A model generated the notes under the pieces. The model did not search any database. It worked only from the letters and a program-made list of their open reading frames with translations, and was not told the DNA's origin. This document shows, one piece after another, positions 25,485-36,214 of a stretch of DNA of 64,000 bases; positions within the stretch are counted from its first letter, which is position 1; every line of letters starts with the position of its first letter. Location of the stretch: assembly GCF_904849725.1 (NCBI RefSeq), contig NC_058522.1:336107029-336171028 (forward strand), in the 5' to 3' direction. A program made the position numbers and the translations under genes. This stretch comes from Hordeum vulgare subsp. vulgare. Lineage: Eukaryota > Streptophyta > Magnoliopsida > Poales > Poaceae.

Positions 25485-25917
25485 TGTGACATCCTCGACT
25501 TTTGCTACAGTAATGATTGTAATTAAGCGACATTGATCCCGCGCTAATGATGCCACGTCATCGGAAGTGATATCAATGATCTCGTGTTGGTTGAAACCGA
25601 ATCAAATTCGAAGCTTTAAAATAAAGTCAGACGAGAAAAGATTTTAGTGTTGTTGAAATAAAAACGTGGGGGAGTTATCAAAAAATTCTCCAACGGATTA
25701 TAATATCGAATCGGGCACTTTAGGGATTATCAGTAAACGCTATATATTTAAATGTGGATATTGAATAAGATGAATAAATGAAATATAGTAAATGAAAATA
25801 AATAAATAAATAAAAGAATTAAAAGTATGTATAATAAATTGTAAAAGAAAGTATAAAGAATATATATCAAAAGGAAAGTATTAAAAATAATAATGATAAA
25901 ATAAAGTATTAAAAAAA

Positions 25918-25926
25918 TATATAAAA
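25918..25926 (+). promoter_or_regulatory. TATA box, element G 5' LTR
   Basis: The sequence tatataaaa sits at the sharp change from A-rich to GC-rich sequence, where transcription of the leader would begin. The same box is near 35925 in the right LTR. Confidence 0.5.
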
Positions 25927-28023
25927 AAAAGAAAAAGGAAAAAGCAACCCCCACCCCCCTGGCCGAGCTGGGCCAAGAGGCCAAACTGGCCAGCCCGCCC
26001 AAACCCTAGCGCCCCCCTGGCGAGGGAGCCCCTCCCTGGCTCGCTCCCTCCCCTCCCCTTGGCCGCCGCCAGCCCCCTCCCGCTGGCCCCACTCCCCACG
26101 CCCCCCACCTCTTGGTCCCCTTCTCCGCCCACGCACCGAGCCCCTCACCTCCCCACGATCCCTCTCTCTCTCCCGTAACTCCCTCTCCCACCCCTCAGAT
26201 CCCCCCTCCCTAGCCGGCGAGCTCCCCCACCGGCCCTCCTCTCCACCTCCTCACCCCCAGCCGGCGAGCCCCTTCCCTGCCCCTCCACCCGCCGGCACCA
26301 CCCCCCCCGTTGGCCGGACCTCCAGCAATCCCGGCGGCCGAGACCCTCCCGGGTTCCTCCCTGGTCGGCCGACCCAGGCCAGGGGCCTCCCCCCCGTCGC
26401 GCCCCCCTTCCTCCCGCTCGGTCCAGGAGGGACCGGGCAGGGAGACCGGCCCCCTCGGCCCCTTCACCTCGCCGGCGAGCCCCTCCCCCAGCGGGCCTCC
26501 CCTACACCTCTTCCTCGCCGGAACCGCGCCGTCACCGTCCCCTTCACCACTGGAACAGCGCCGTCACCGTCACCGCCTCGTCCTCCTCCTCGCCGTCACC
26601 TCCGCTTCCCGCGAACTCCGGCTTCATCGGGCCGTCCCGTCAACGTTGGTGAGCCCCTCCTCGGGCTCCTCCCACCGTCGCGTTCCCCTCACCGTCCCGG
26701 TTCCGTTCCGGCAAACGGGACACCGATCCGTCGACGGTAGTGATCGGTAGGAGGGATTGAAGTTTATGTTCTTCTATGTTGAAGGAGTTAGCAAAGAGAC
26801 TCTCTGTTATATTTGTTAACAGAGAGAGGGAGATGAGAGTTTTGAGAGAAAATAAAATAAATGATGTATTAGACGCGTATGTATGTATGTATGTATGAGA
26901 TGCGATGTATGTATTTGCGTATATGGATATTTAGAGGAATACGATATTTGCACGGTTAGGTATCTATAATAAAATGAGTAAATAGCCTTAGGCCACTTAC
27001 CGGTGGGGCCAATGCACCCGCTGTCTATGACAGGGAGGCCCCACACGATAGTTAAAATAAAAATAAAAATAATGTTTTTATTAAATAAATAAATAGATAT
27101 ATTAGTTAAATTAATTAATTAGAATAATTAGAATATGACACGTGGGTCCCCCACTAAATTAATCTGATTAATTAATAATTAATCTTAATAAAAACTTGTG
27201 CCTATGACGTTCGGTACCCGCTGGTCAGTTGACCAGTCAAATGTTGATGTCAGCATGACATCGCGATGATGTCATAATGGGATTTTATTAAAATAGCTAA
27301 ATCTGTTTTTTAATTCCTAAATAATTAATAAAACTTTGAAAATTAATATAAAATAATCCGTAAGTCAGATCAAAATAATTTCAACATGAAAGTTGATCAG
27401 CAAAACGAGACGAACCGGGATACACGGTCCATTCGTGTGTCACGCGTCCCTAGCATAGCAAACATGGAACTTTTCCATCGTTTCCCGTATAACCGGTAGT
27501 AGCCCGAGACCCGGAAAATATCGTCAGATATTCTTCCGACCCGTCTATGACGGATGTTGTTGCGTTAGCTCATGTCTAGCCGACATCTTGCCATGTAATG
27601 CTTTGTGTTGCATCGGTGCTATTATTTATTTTTTCTTCCCCCTCTTCTTACCGGTAGACCCCGAGACTGACGCTGCTGCCGGGTACATCTACGACCCTGC
27701 CGATCAGTCCTTTGCCGCAGAGCAGCAAGGCAAGCAAACTCCCCTTGATCATTCCTATATCGCCTATGGCTTTCTTCCTACTGCTTGCATTAGTATTTTG
27801 CTACTGTTGTAGTTAGCTCCTATATCTGATGCATAGCCTATTTTTGATGAACTGCTACTTTCAATCCTGTACTTTAAATATGCTTAGTATAGGTGGAGCA
27901 GTCATCCCCTCTGACCCCGTAGTTCAGTTGCCCCGCTTGTTTTTCAATCTCGATCTCTGATCGACGATGCCAGGCCCGACACAACACATACACCCCCTTC
28001 GTTGTACGATATAGGGATACTAT

Positions 28024-28240
28024 CGGGTACCGAGGGTGACGCCTCGCAAAGTACCCGTGATGATATCTCTGTAGTATAGCTAGTCGGTCATGGTTATCGA
28101 GGGTGATTCCTCTTTCACCATTCCCGATGACGCCTCTGTCGTGCAACCTCGCACGTGTGGGACCCCCGAGGGTGATTCCTCTAAGCCCACCTTGACGGGT
28201 ACATCGTTCGGAATCCAACGAGGGTGATACCTCAGATTCC
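28024..28240 (+). other. Array of four hairpins with shared core, element G 5' LTR
   Basis: The core GAGGGTGAYNCCTC occurs at 28032-28045, 28099-28112, 28168-28181 and 28220-28233; GAGG and CCTC pair. Each core lies inside a different outer stem: CGGGTAC/GTACCCG (28024-28030, 28051-28057), ATGGT/ACCAT (28090-28094, 28117-28121), GTGGG/CCCAC (28157-28161, 28186-28190) and GGAATC/GATTCC (28210-28215, 28235-28240). A further hairpin CGTGC/GCACG (28140-28155) lies between units 2 and 3. The array recurs at 46751-46967 in the other LTR. Changing stem sequence with kept pairing suggests a selected RNA or DNA structure; function unknown. Confidence 0.6.
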
Positions 28241-29579
28241 CCCCGATGTTACAACCACACAGTTACTCGACCATGTTACTGGGATCTTCGGTGATTAGTT
28301 GCAAGACGGGTGGATTCCCGTGAGATTGTGATGATGGCCTAATTAAAATGCTAATGGATTTGGGTATTTGATCTGGGTTGGTCGGAGACCTTTTCGCACT
28401 AACCGGCTACGCGGGAAGAATTATGGGTACTCGGCGTCGCGATATCAGCCGAAGCTTTTCAGATGCCAGCAATGTAGCGGCGCGCGCCCGAGTGGTCCCG
28501 AGATGCATCGCGCTTGTGATTAAGGTATGCTAGGACTGACGTCGGCCGCCCACGCCACGTGCAGGAGCGTGAAGGGGAACTGGGCCCACGAACCCTTTGT
28601 GCTTAGGAGTTAGACCGGTGGGCTGGCCTCTCTGATTAGTCTTAGGTGGGGCTGCGACGTGTCGATATTCCGAGGCCGGGCAGGACCCAGAAAAGTATGT
28701 CCGGCCAGAGTGTTATCGAGCGTGACGGGACATGTGGTGCACCCCTGCAGGGATGAAATTTAACTATTCGGATAGCCGTGTCCACGGTTACAGGACGACT
28801 TGGAGTTGTGCCCCGATCTTTTACAACTACAATTGTTACTTAACTGGAATTAGTTTGCCTCGGGATTACTTCCTCGCAGGGAGTCGAGGGAGGATCTTTA
28901 GGCGTGACCTCACTTTAATATTGCTCCAACAATATGACTATTAATGTTTTACCCGTGTTCTACTCTTGTCTATGCTGCAAGACCCTGAAGATGCTAGTCT
29001 TCGATAGGACTAGGCCTTCTCTCTCTATTCTCGCATTGCTGCAGTCAGTCCACATATACCCCCCCCTTCTTTGATACTGATGCATAATTAGAATAGTTCT
29101 GATGTAAGACTTGCGAGTACTTTGGATGAGTACTCACCGCTGCTTTGCTCCCCCCTTGTCCCCTTGATCCGTTTTCTGCGACCACATGATGGAGCCCAGG
29201 AGATGGAGGTCCCCGCCACCGACGACTGCTACCCCGACGGTGCCTACTACTACGTGGAGGCCGCTGATGATCAGGAGTAGATAGGAGGTTCCCAGGCAGG
29301 AGGCCTCGCCTCGTTCGATCGTTGTATCTTTTGTGCTAGCCTTCTCTAAGGCACCCCATGTTTTATGTCTGTACTCAGATATTTGTTGCTTCCGCTGACT
29401 CGTGTGTTTATCGAGCTTTCGTATTCTAGCCCTCGAGGCCCCTGGCTTGTAATATGAAGGTGATGTTATTTTATTTGTGTCTAGAGTTGTGTTGTGATAT
29501 CTTCCCGTGAGTCCTTGGGTTTGATCGTACGCATTTGCGTGTATGTTTAGCGTACGATTAAATCGAGGGCGTCACAAGT

Positions 29580-29592
29580 TGGTATCAGAGCC
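29580..29592 (+). other. Primer binding site of element G (tRNA-Met)
   Basis: TGGTATCAGAGCC starts three bases after the 5' LTR end. It is an exact match to the 3' end complement of initiator tRNA-Met used by most plant chromoviruses. Confidence 0.9.
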
Positions 29593-29895
29593 GACTGCCT
29601 GTAGGTAGCCCCCTTTCCAACTCCTTGGCCGAAGTTGAGTCTAGTGTTTGAAAAACTTTACTAACACTGATGTTGTGGCTTACGGGCCCACATCTCAATT
29701 GGGTGGTATTAGTATCTTTTACTCCTTTCCTATACTCTGGGCTCTACTTTCTCTTCTCTTTCGGGTCAAAGATTTTACTAACTCTAACATTAGGTTCTCG
29801 AATCACATCTATCCGGAGCGCTGGACTATCTACTCTTTTTCTCCTGAATATGTATTACACACACTGTCATTGACATCTGTCAATCTTATTTTCAG

Positions 29896-30684
29896 ATGCG
29901 CCCCGCAAGACAGCACGTGCGCCTGACACAGGCTACTGAGACGACTGGGTTCCTGGCCATTTTGGTCGATCTCCTGACCAGGCTGGGATATCGCTGGTAC
30001 CCCGAGTACACTGTGTTCGAGGATTTCCGCGAGTATAAGCAGTACCAGTACGAGGCTGAGGTTCGCATCTTCGACTAGAGGGGCGGCGAGACCCTCGAGC
30101 GCCACGTGTTCTGTGGTATTGGAGTGTCAGTCGAGATGGCCGTCCATGATGCGGCCTACATCGCCATCACCCGTCTCCGTGGAGCGTACCCTCACCTGGA
30201 GGAGAGCCCTTTCGGATACATCGCACATGCTCCTGCTGGGGATGAGACTGGGTCTGATCTCACTGCCTACGCTTCTGACGTTCGGGAGCACAGCGACCGT
30301 TCCTACGTCGCTGTGTGCGCCCCCTACGTGACGCGTCGCTACGACGCGCGGGTTCTGGTGCAGTACATTGAGGCAATGGATCATGCTTTCTGAGCTCTGC
30401 CTGTGGAGTTGTATGCTACGCGCGCTCGTCTTTACGACGCTTTGACAGAGCTGCAACCATCACACTGTCCGAGGGTTCCACCTATGTGCATCCGCGAGCC
30501 GAGCAGGACAGAGCTACCATCAGCCCTCGAGTGGACTGATGTTGCGGGTAGAACCCCTGCACTTGGACCTCAGCTGCTCGACTGGATGCGTTACCCTCAC
30601 CAGAGTCACAACGGGACACAGGGTCCTGTCCCTACCTTCTATCACCGCCAGCTACCAGGATTCGATCGTCCTCTCCGACGTTGA
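29896..30684 (+). pseudogene. Pre-gag reading frame of element G, function unknown
   Basis: One frame of 263 codons lies between the primer site and gag. It is interrupted by TAG (30076-30078) and TGA (30391-30393), with protein-like sequence on both sides of each stop. The N-terminal part reads MRPARQHVRLTQ, then segments such as GFLAILVDLLTRLGY and SYVAVCAPYVTRRYD, and it ends at a natural-looking stop. No domain is recognised, and there is no zinc knuckle or protease motif. It begins directly after ttattttcag, a splice-acceptor-like sequence. I recall extra frames before gag in some Tekay-type elements, but I cannot assign a role. Both stops could have come from C-to-T changes. Confidence 0.65.
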
Positions 30685-30966
30685 TGTGGCCTTATCGCTA
30701 CATCTCGTTGTGGTACTCTTCCACCGCGTGCCTACGCGCCGCCTAGTGAGTCCAGGGTATCGTCTAATGCGTCCGGGCTATCGCCAAATTTTGAATTTGT
30801 AATCGTTAGTTTGTAATCTAACTTATGTATGGGTCTGTATGTCGAACTCAACTACTATGGAGTATCTATCCCATTTCCCTTTCATTATGCTTAATTACTT
30901 CATGAGTGCGTGCGATGCCTTTGCAATTACTTTAAGCTAAACTACCCCTGCTAAATATTTAACAGG

Positions 30967-32574
30967 ATGGTTAGACCAGCTGGCCGCCCGCGTGCCCCTG
31001 CCAACGATGCACCACCCCCGCCTCCTGAGTATATGGCGGGGATGATCCAACAGTTTGAGCTGAACCGCCAGTTTATGCAAGGGCTCATGGATCAGTTCCA
31101 AAGGCCGAGCATGAACCAACCACAAGGCGTGACACTGCAAGACTTCTGCCGTCTCAACCCTATGAGATACCGCAGCTCAACTCAACCTCTAGATGCTGAT
31201 GACTGGCTCCGTGACATTTCTTATGAGCTGGAGTCTGCCGATGTGCCCCTGGCGAGCTATGTCAACTTTGCCGCCTACATTCTGAAGGGTCCCGCTGCTC
31301 AATGGTGGGACATCCACAGGCGCTCTCAGCCCGATGGGACTATCATCACTTGGACAGAGTTCAAGGCTGCTTTCCGTACTCGATACATTCCCCAGGGAAT
31401 CATGGACCGGAAGAAGCGTGAGTTCCGCAACTTGGTCCAGGGCAACAAGACTGTGGATGCTTATCAGCGGGAATTTCTGGAATTATCTCGCTATGCTGAA
31501 GAAGACATTGCGACTGATGCACGCAGGCAGGAGAAGTTCCGTGAAGGCCTCCACCCTGATATCAAGCTGACACTCCTCGTTCAGGACTATGCTGATTTCG
31601 CCACCCTGGTGAACAAGGCTATTCAGGTTGAGACTGGTCTGCAGGAATACATAGATAGCAGCAAGCGCAACCGTGACATGGGCTCATCTTCGGGCTCATC
31701 TGCACAGAAGTGGAAGATCTGGATTCCCAACAACATGTACCATGCACCTGCTCCTACTCCGTGGTCGTCCTATGCTGCACCTCGCTTGCCTCTTCCATCA
31801 CCTAGGTAGCCGAGGCTTCCAGATCCACCGCCTCGAGTTCCTCCTTCTCGCCCTGATGACGAGTTGTGCTTCAAGTGTGGCCGTCCAGGTCACCGCGCTA
31901 GAGACTGCAGGCAGAATCCGAATCAGCTGGCACTTCCCGCAACTGGCAGTGGCAACAACCAGAACCGCAACTTCAACACTAAGCCTGCTTATGTTCGTGG
32001 TCAGGCCAACAACATTGATATGGGTCAAGCTCAAGACCAGCCTGCTACCGTGATGGGTACACTTCTCGTTAAATCAGTACCTGCTTCTGTATTGTTTGAT
32101 ACAGGAGCATCGCATTCCTTTATGTCGGAAAATTTTGCATACATGCATGACATTAGGAGCGAAGAGATGAACATCCTGATAGTGGTAAACACCCCTGGGG
32201 GCGATTGCCGAACCTCTGTGGTTTGGCCCCATGTTCCAGTTGAAATTGAAGGATTAGAATTCCTTGCCAACCCCATCCTACTAAAGTCATCCAACATTGA
32301 TCTCATATTGGGGATGGACTGGTTGAATGCTCATATGGCATCGATCGTTTGTGCCACCAAGACCGTCCACCTCCTACACCCTTCAGATGAAGTAATAAGC
32401 TACCATGTGCATCTCGTCCGTAATGCTGAGGCACGACTGTATGCTTTGAATGCATTAAATGCGTCGCCTCTGGAAGGGATTGAAAACATACCAGTGGTCC
32501 GAGAATTTCAAGATGTCTTTCCAGAAGAACTTCCGGGGATCCCCCCCTGCTCGAGCTGTCGAGTTTGTCATTGA
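30967..32574 (+). pseudogene. Element G gag and protease, one internal stop
   Basis: The ATG at 30967 follows an acceptor-like aacag. The Gag core includes DADDWLRDISYELES and QWWDIHRRSQPDG, typical of Ty3/gypsy Gag. An in-frame TAG (31807-31809) splits it. After the stop the same frame continues with a CCHC zinc knuckle (CFKCGRPGHRARDC from 31867), the protease motif DTGASHSF (from 32098) and GMDWLNAH. The frame runs out at 32574, because the pol frame is shifted at a run of seven C (32541-32547). The normal product would package the RNA and process the polyprotein. Confidence 0.88.
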
Positions 32575-35455
32575 CTTGGTACCCGGTACCACTCCTATTG
32601 CCAAGCGTCCTTATAAAATGCCACCACATGAACTCCTTGAACTTAAGCAAGAAATTGACAACTCACTCCGTCTGGGTTTCATCCGTCTGAGTTCCTCTGC
32701 TTGGGGAGCACCTTCTCTCTTTGTTAAGAAGAAGGATGGGACAAATCGATTGGTCCAAGACTATCGTCCTATCAACCAGGCCACTATTCAAAACAAATAT
32801 CCTCTCCCTCGGATAAATGATTTGTATGATCAACTTGCTGGTTCCACCATTTTCTCTAAGCTCGACTTGAGATTGGGATACCACGAGATCCGTGTTCGCA
32901 AGGAGGATATTCCAAAGACCGCCTTTGTTACTCGATATGGATCATACGAGTACACCGTCATGTCCTTCGGCTTAACCAATGCACCGGCAACCTTCTCTCG
33001 ATTGATGAATTATATATTCATGGACTACCTCGACAAATTTGTCGTGGTATATCTGGATGATATTCTGGTGTTTTCGAAGAACAAAGAAGAGCATGCTGAG
33101 CATCTTCGTCTTGTACTGGATAAGCTTCGGGAGCATAAACTCTATGCGAAGTATTCCAAATGTGAATTCTGGCTAGACGAAGTGACTTACCTTGCTCATG
33201 TGATTTCCAAGGATGGTATTGCGGTCAACCCCGAACGGATTCAAGCTATTCTTGACTGGACTCCCCCGAAGAATGTCAAGCAAGTCAGAAGTTTTCTCGG
33301 ACTCGCCAGCTATTGCCGTCGATTCGTCGAGAACTTCTCCAAGATTGCGAAGCCCTTAACCAACCTGCTTCACATAGGTGTTAAGTATGAATGGAATGAT
33401 AAATGTCAGGAAAGTTTCCAGGCGCTCAAGGACAAACTGACGTCCGCTCCAGTACTTGCTCCTCCAGATACGAAAAGGGATTTCGTCATATACTGTGATG
33501 CTTCTCGTCAAGGAATAGGTTGTGTCCTAATGCAGGATCGCAAGGTGATCGCTTATGCTTCACGTCAACTGCGTGCTCATGAAGAGAACTACCCAATTCA
33601 TGATCTCGAGCTTGCCGCAGTCATTCATGCATTGAAGGAATGGCGACAATACCTTGTCGGTAATCGCTGTGAAATCTACACCGACCATCAAAGTCTGAAG
33701 TACTTGTTCACTCAACCGGAGCTGAACCTACGTCAACAAAGATGGATGGAGCGTATAGCAGATTTTGACTGTAGTATATCATATACCCCTGGCAAGGCTA
33801 ATGTAATGGTTGATGCCTTAAGTCGCAAGTCATACTGCAACCACCTCCAGGTTCCTCAGGTTCATGATCGTCTGCAAGAGGAATTCCGTAAGCTGAACCT
33901 CCACATTGTCCCTCAGGGTTACCTTGTTTCCCCTCCTGAAGAGTGTCAAAAGATGAACCTTCGTGTTGTTAATCAGGGTTCCCTCAGTAACCTAGTGGTT
34001 GAACCAGATCTTGTGAGCTCCATAAAGAATCTGCAAGACTTTGACGATGATGTCGACAGGATTAAGAGCTATATTGCGAAGGGTAAACCCTCCTTTTTCA
34101 CTGTTGATGAAGGTGGCGCCTTGTATTTCAAGGGTCGCCTATTCGTCCCAAATAAGAAGGAAAATCTCAGGTTGACTGGGAAGGTGATGGAAGAAGCTCA
34201 TGACACACCACTATCTATTCACCCGGGTAGTACCAAGATGTACCAAGACATCCGGCAAAGATTCTGGTGGCCCAATATGAAACAAGACATTGCATGCTAT
34301 GTGGCAGAATGTGATATATGCCGGCGTATCAAAGCAGAACACCAGAAGCCTGCTGGAACTCTGCAACCTATCTCTATTCCCGAGTGGAAATGGGACCATG
34401 TTGAAATGGACTTTGTCACTGGTTTTCCCAGATCTCAGAAAGGTAATGATGCTATTCTTGTCGTCATTGATCGACTGTCCAAAGTTGCACATTTCCTAGC
34501 CGTCAAGGAAACGATTAATGCTAGTCAACTCGCAGATCTTTATATGTCAAGAGTTGTTTCACTTCACGGTATTCCGTTGGTAATCAGTTCGGACCGTGGG
34601 AGCTTGTTCACTTCAAAATTCTGGGAAAGTTTTCAGAAGGCTATGGGGAGTCATCTGTCCTTCAGCACTGCATTTCATCCTCAATCCCAGGGACAAGTTG
34701 AACGAGTCAACCAAATTCTCGAGGACATGCTTCGAGCTTGTGTCATTTCTTTCGGTAAGAAATGGGAGGAATCTCTCCCGTATGCCGAGTTCTCTTACAA
34801 CAATAGCTATCAAGCTAGTCTGAAGATGGCCCCTTTCGAAGTATTGTATGGGCGAAGGTGTCGAACTCCTCTGAATTGGTCAGAAACTGGGGAATGATCA
34901 CTCTTCGGTCCGGATATTATTCAACATGCCGAAGATCAAGTCTGCATTATTCATGAGAATCTGAAGGCTGCTCAGTCTCGTCAGAAGAGTCAGTATGACC
35001 GTCATCATCAAGATATGGTCTATCAACCTGACGAAAAGGCTTATCTTCGTGTCACACCAATGAGAGGTGCACACCGTTTCGGAATCAAGGGCAAGTTAGC
35101 TCCTCGTTATATTGGTCCTTTCACTGTTCTCGAAAGGCGTGGAAGAGTGGCTTATCAATTGGAACTGTCGGCGAACCTGTCTCAGGTTCACGATGTCTTC
35201 CATGTTTCTCAGCTCCGTCGCTGCTTCAAGGACCCTATTCGAGCAGTGGATCACGATATGCTTGAACTACAACAATACCTCTCTTATAAAGAGCATCCGG
35301 TCCGCATTCTCGACCAAGCTGAATGTAAGACTCGTCGCAAGGTCACGAAGTTCCTTAAGGTGCAGTGGTCAAATCACTCTGAAGATGAAGCCACTTGGGA
35401 ACGTGAGGATCATCTTCGTGATGAATACCCCGGGATCTTTCCCTCTACCTCTTAA
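32548..35455 (+). pseudogene. Element G pol: RT, RNase H, integrase, chromodomain
   Basis: The frame is open from before the shift point to TGA at 34895-34897, then continues in frame to 35455. Reverse transcriptase carries YLDD at 33050-33061 and [10 protein letters not shown]. RNase H shows [10 protein letters not shown] and [10 protein letters not shown]. Integrase has the zinc region ending [12 protein letters not shown], then catalytic aspartates in EMDFVTGFP and [12 protein letters not shown], and the glutamate in QGQVERVNQ. After the stop come the GPFTVLERRG segment and a chromodomain (about 35300-35440) containing LKVQWSNHSEDEATWE, thought to guide insertion to chromatin. One stop and one shift are all that block it. 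Confidence 0.92.
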
Positions 35456-35480
35456 TTCTCGGGACGAGAATTCTTGTTAG

Positions 35481-35492
35481 TAGGGGAGAATT
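35481..35492 (+). other. Polypurine tract of element G
   Basis: The sequence taggggagaatt directly precedes the right LTR start at 35493. It fits the plus-strand primer of Tekay-type elements. Confidence 0.75.
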
Positions 35493-36214
35493 TGTGACAT
35501 CCTCGACTTTTGCTACAGTAATGATTGTAATTAAGCGACACTGGTCCCGCGCTAATGATGCCACGTCATCGGAAGTGATATCAATGATCTCGTGTTGGTT
35601 GAAACCGAATCAAATTCGAAGCTTTAAAATAAAGTCAGACGAGAAAAGATTTTCGTGTTGTTGAAATAAAAACGTCGGGGAGTTATCAAAAAATTCCCCA
35701 ACGGATTATAATATCGAATCGGGCACTTTAGGGATTATCGGTAAACGCTATATATTTAAATGTGGATATTGAATAAGATGAATAAAGGAAATATAGTAAA
35801 TGAAAATAAATAAATAAAAGAAAGAATTAAAAGTATGTATAATAAATTGTAAAAGAAAGTATAAAGAATATATATCAAAGGGAAAGTATTAAAAATAATA
35901 ATGATAAAATAAAGTATAAAAAAATATATAAAAAAAAGAAAAAGGAAAAAGCAACCCCCACCCCCCTGGCCGAGCTGGGCCAAGAGGCCCAACTGGCCAG
36001 CCCACCCAAACCCTAGCGCCCCCTAGCGAGGGAGCCCCTCCCTGGCTCGCTCCCTCCCCTCCCCTTGGCCGCTGCCAGCTCCCTCCCGCTGGCCCCACTC
36101 CCCACGCCCCCCACCTCTCGGTCCCCCTTCTCCCCCATGCACCGAGCCCCTCACCTCCCCACGATCCCTCTCTCTCTCCCGTAACTCCCTCTCCCACCCC
36201 TCAGATCCCCCCTC

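Larger units (their letters stand above)
25485..29576 (+). repeat. Element G 5' LTR
   Basis: This is a 4092-bp LTR. It has an A-rich promoter region (25750-25940), a sharply GC-rich leader (25950-26750), a (TATG)n run (26878-26897), an AT-rich middle and a hairpin array (28024-28240). Frames on either strand in the GC-rich part have biased composition and no domain, and I do not count them as genes. Confidence 0.92.

Noticed and set aside
26006..26750. Reading frames in the GC-rich part of the G LTRs (also 44635-45481)
   Set aside because: Low-complexity, present in overlapping frames and strands, and disrupted differently in the two LTR copies.
27874..28218. 114-codon minus frame across the hairpin array
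   Set aside because: Its apparent repetition comes from the hairpin core. The right LTR copy is shortened to 69 codons.
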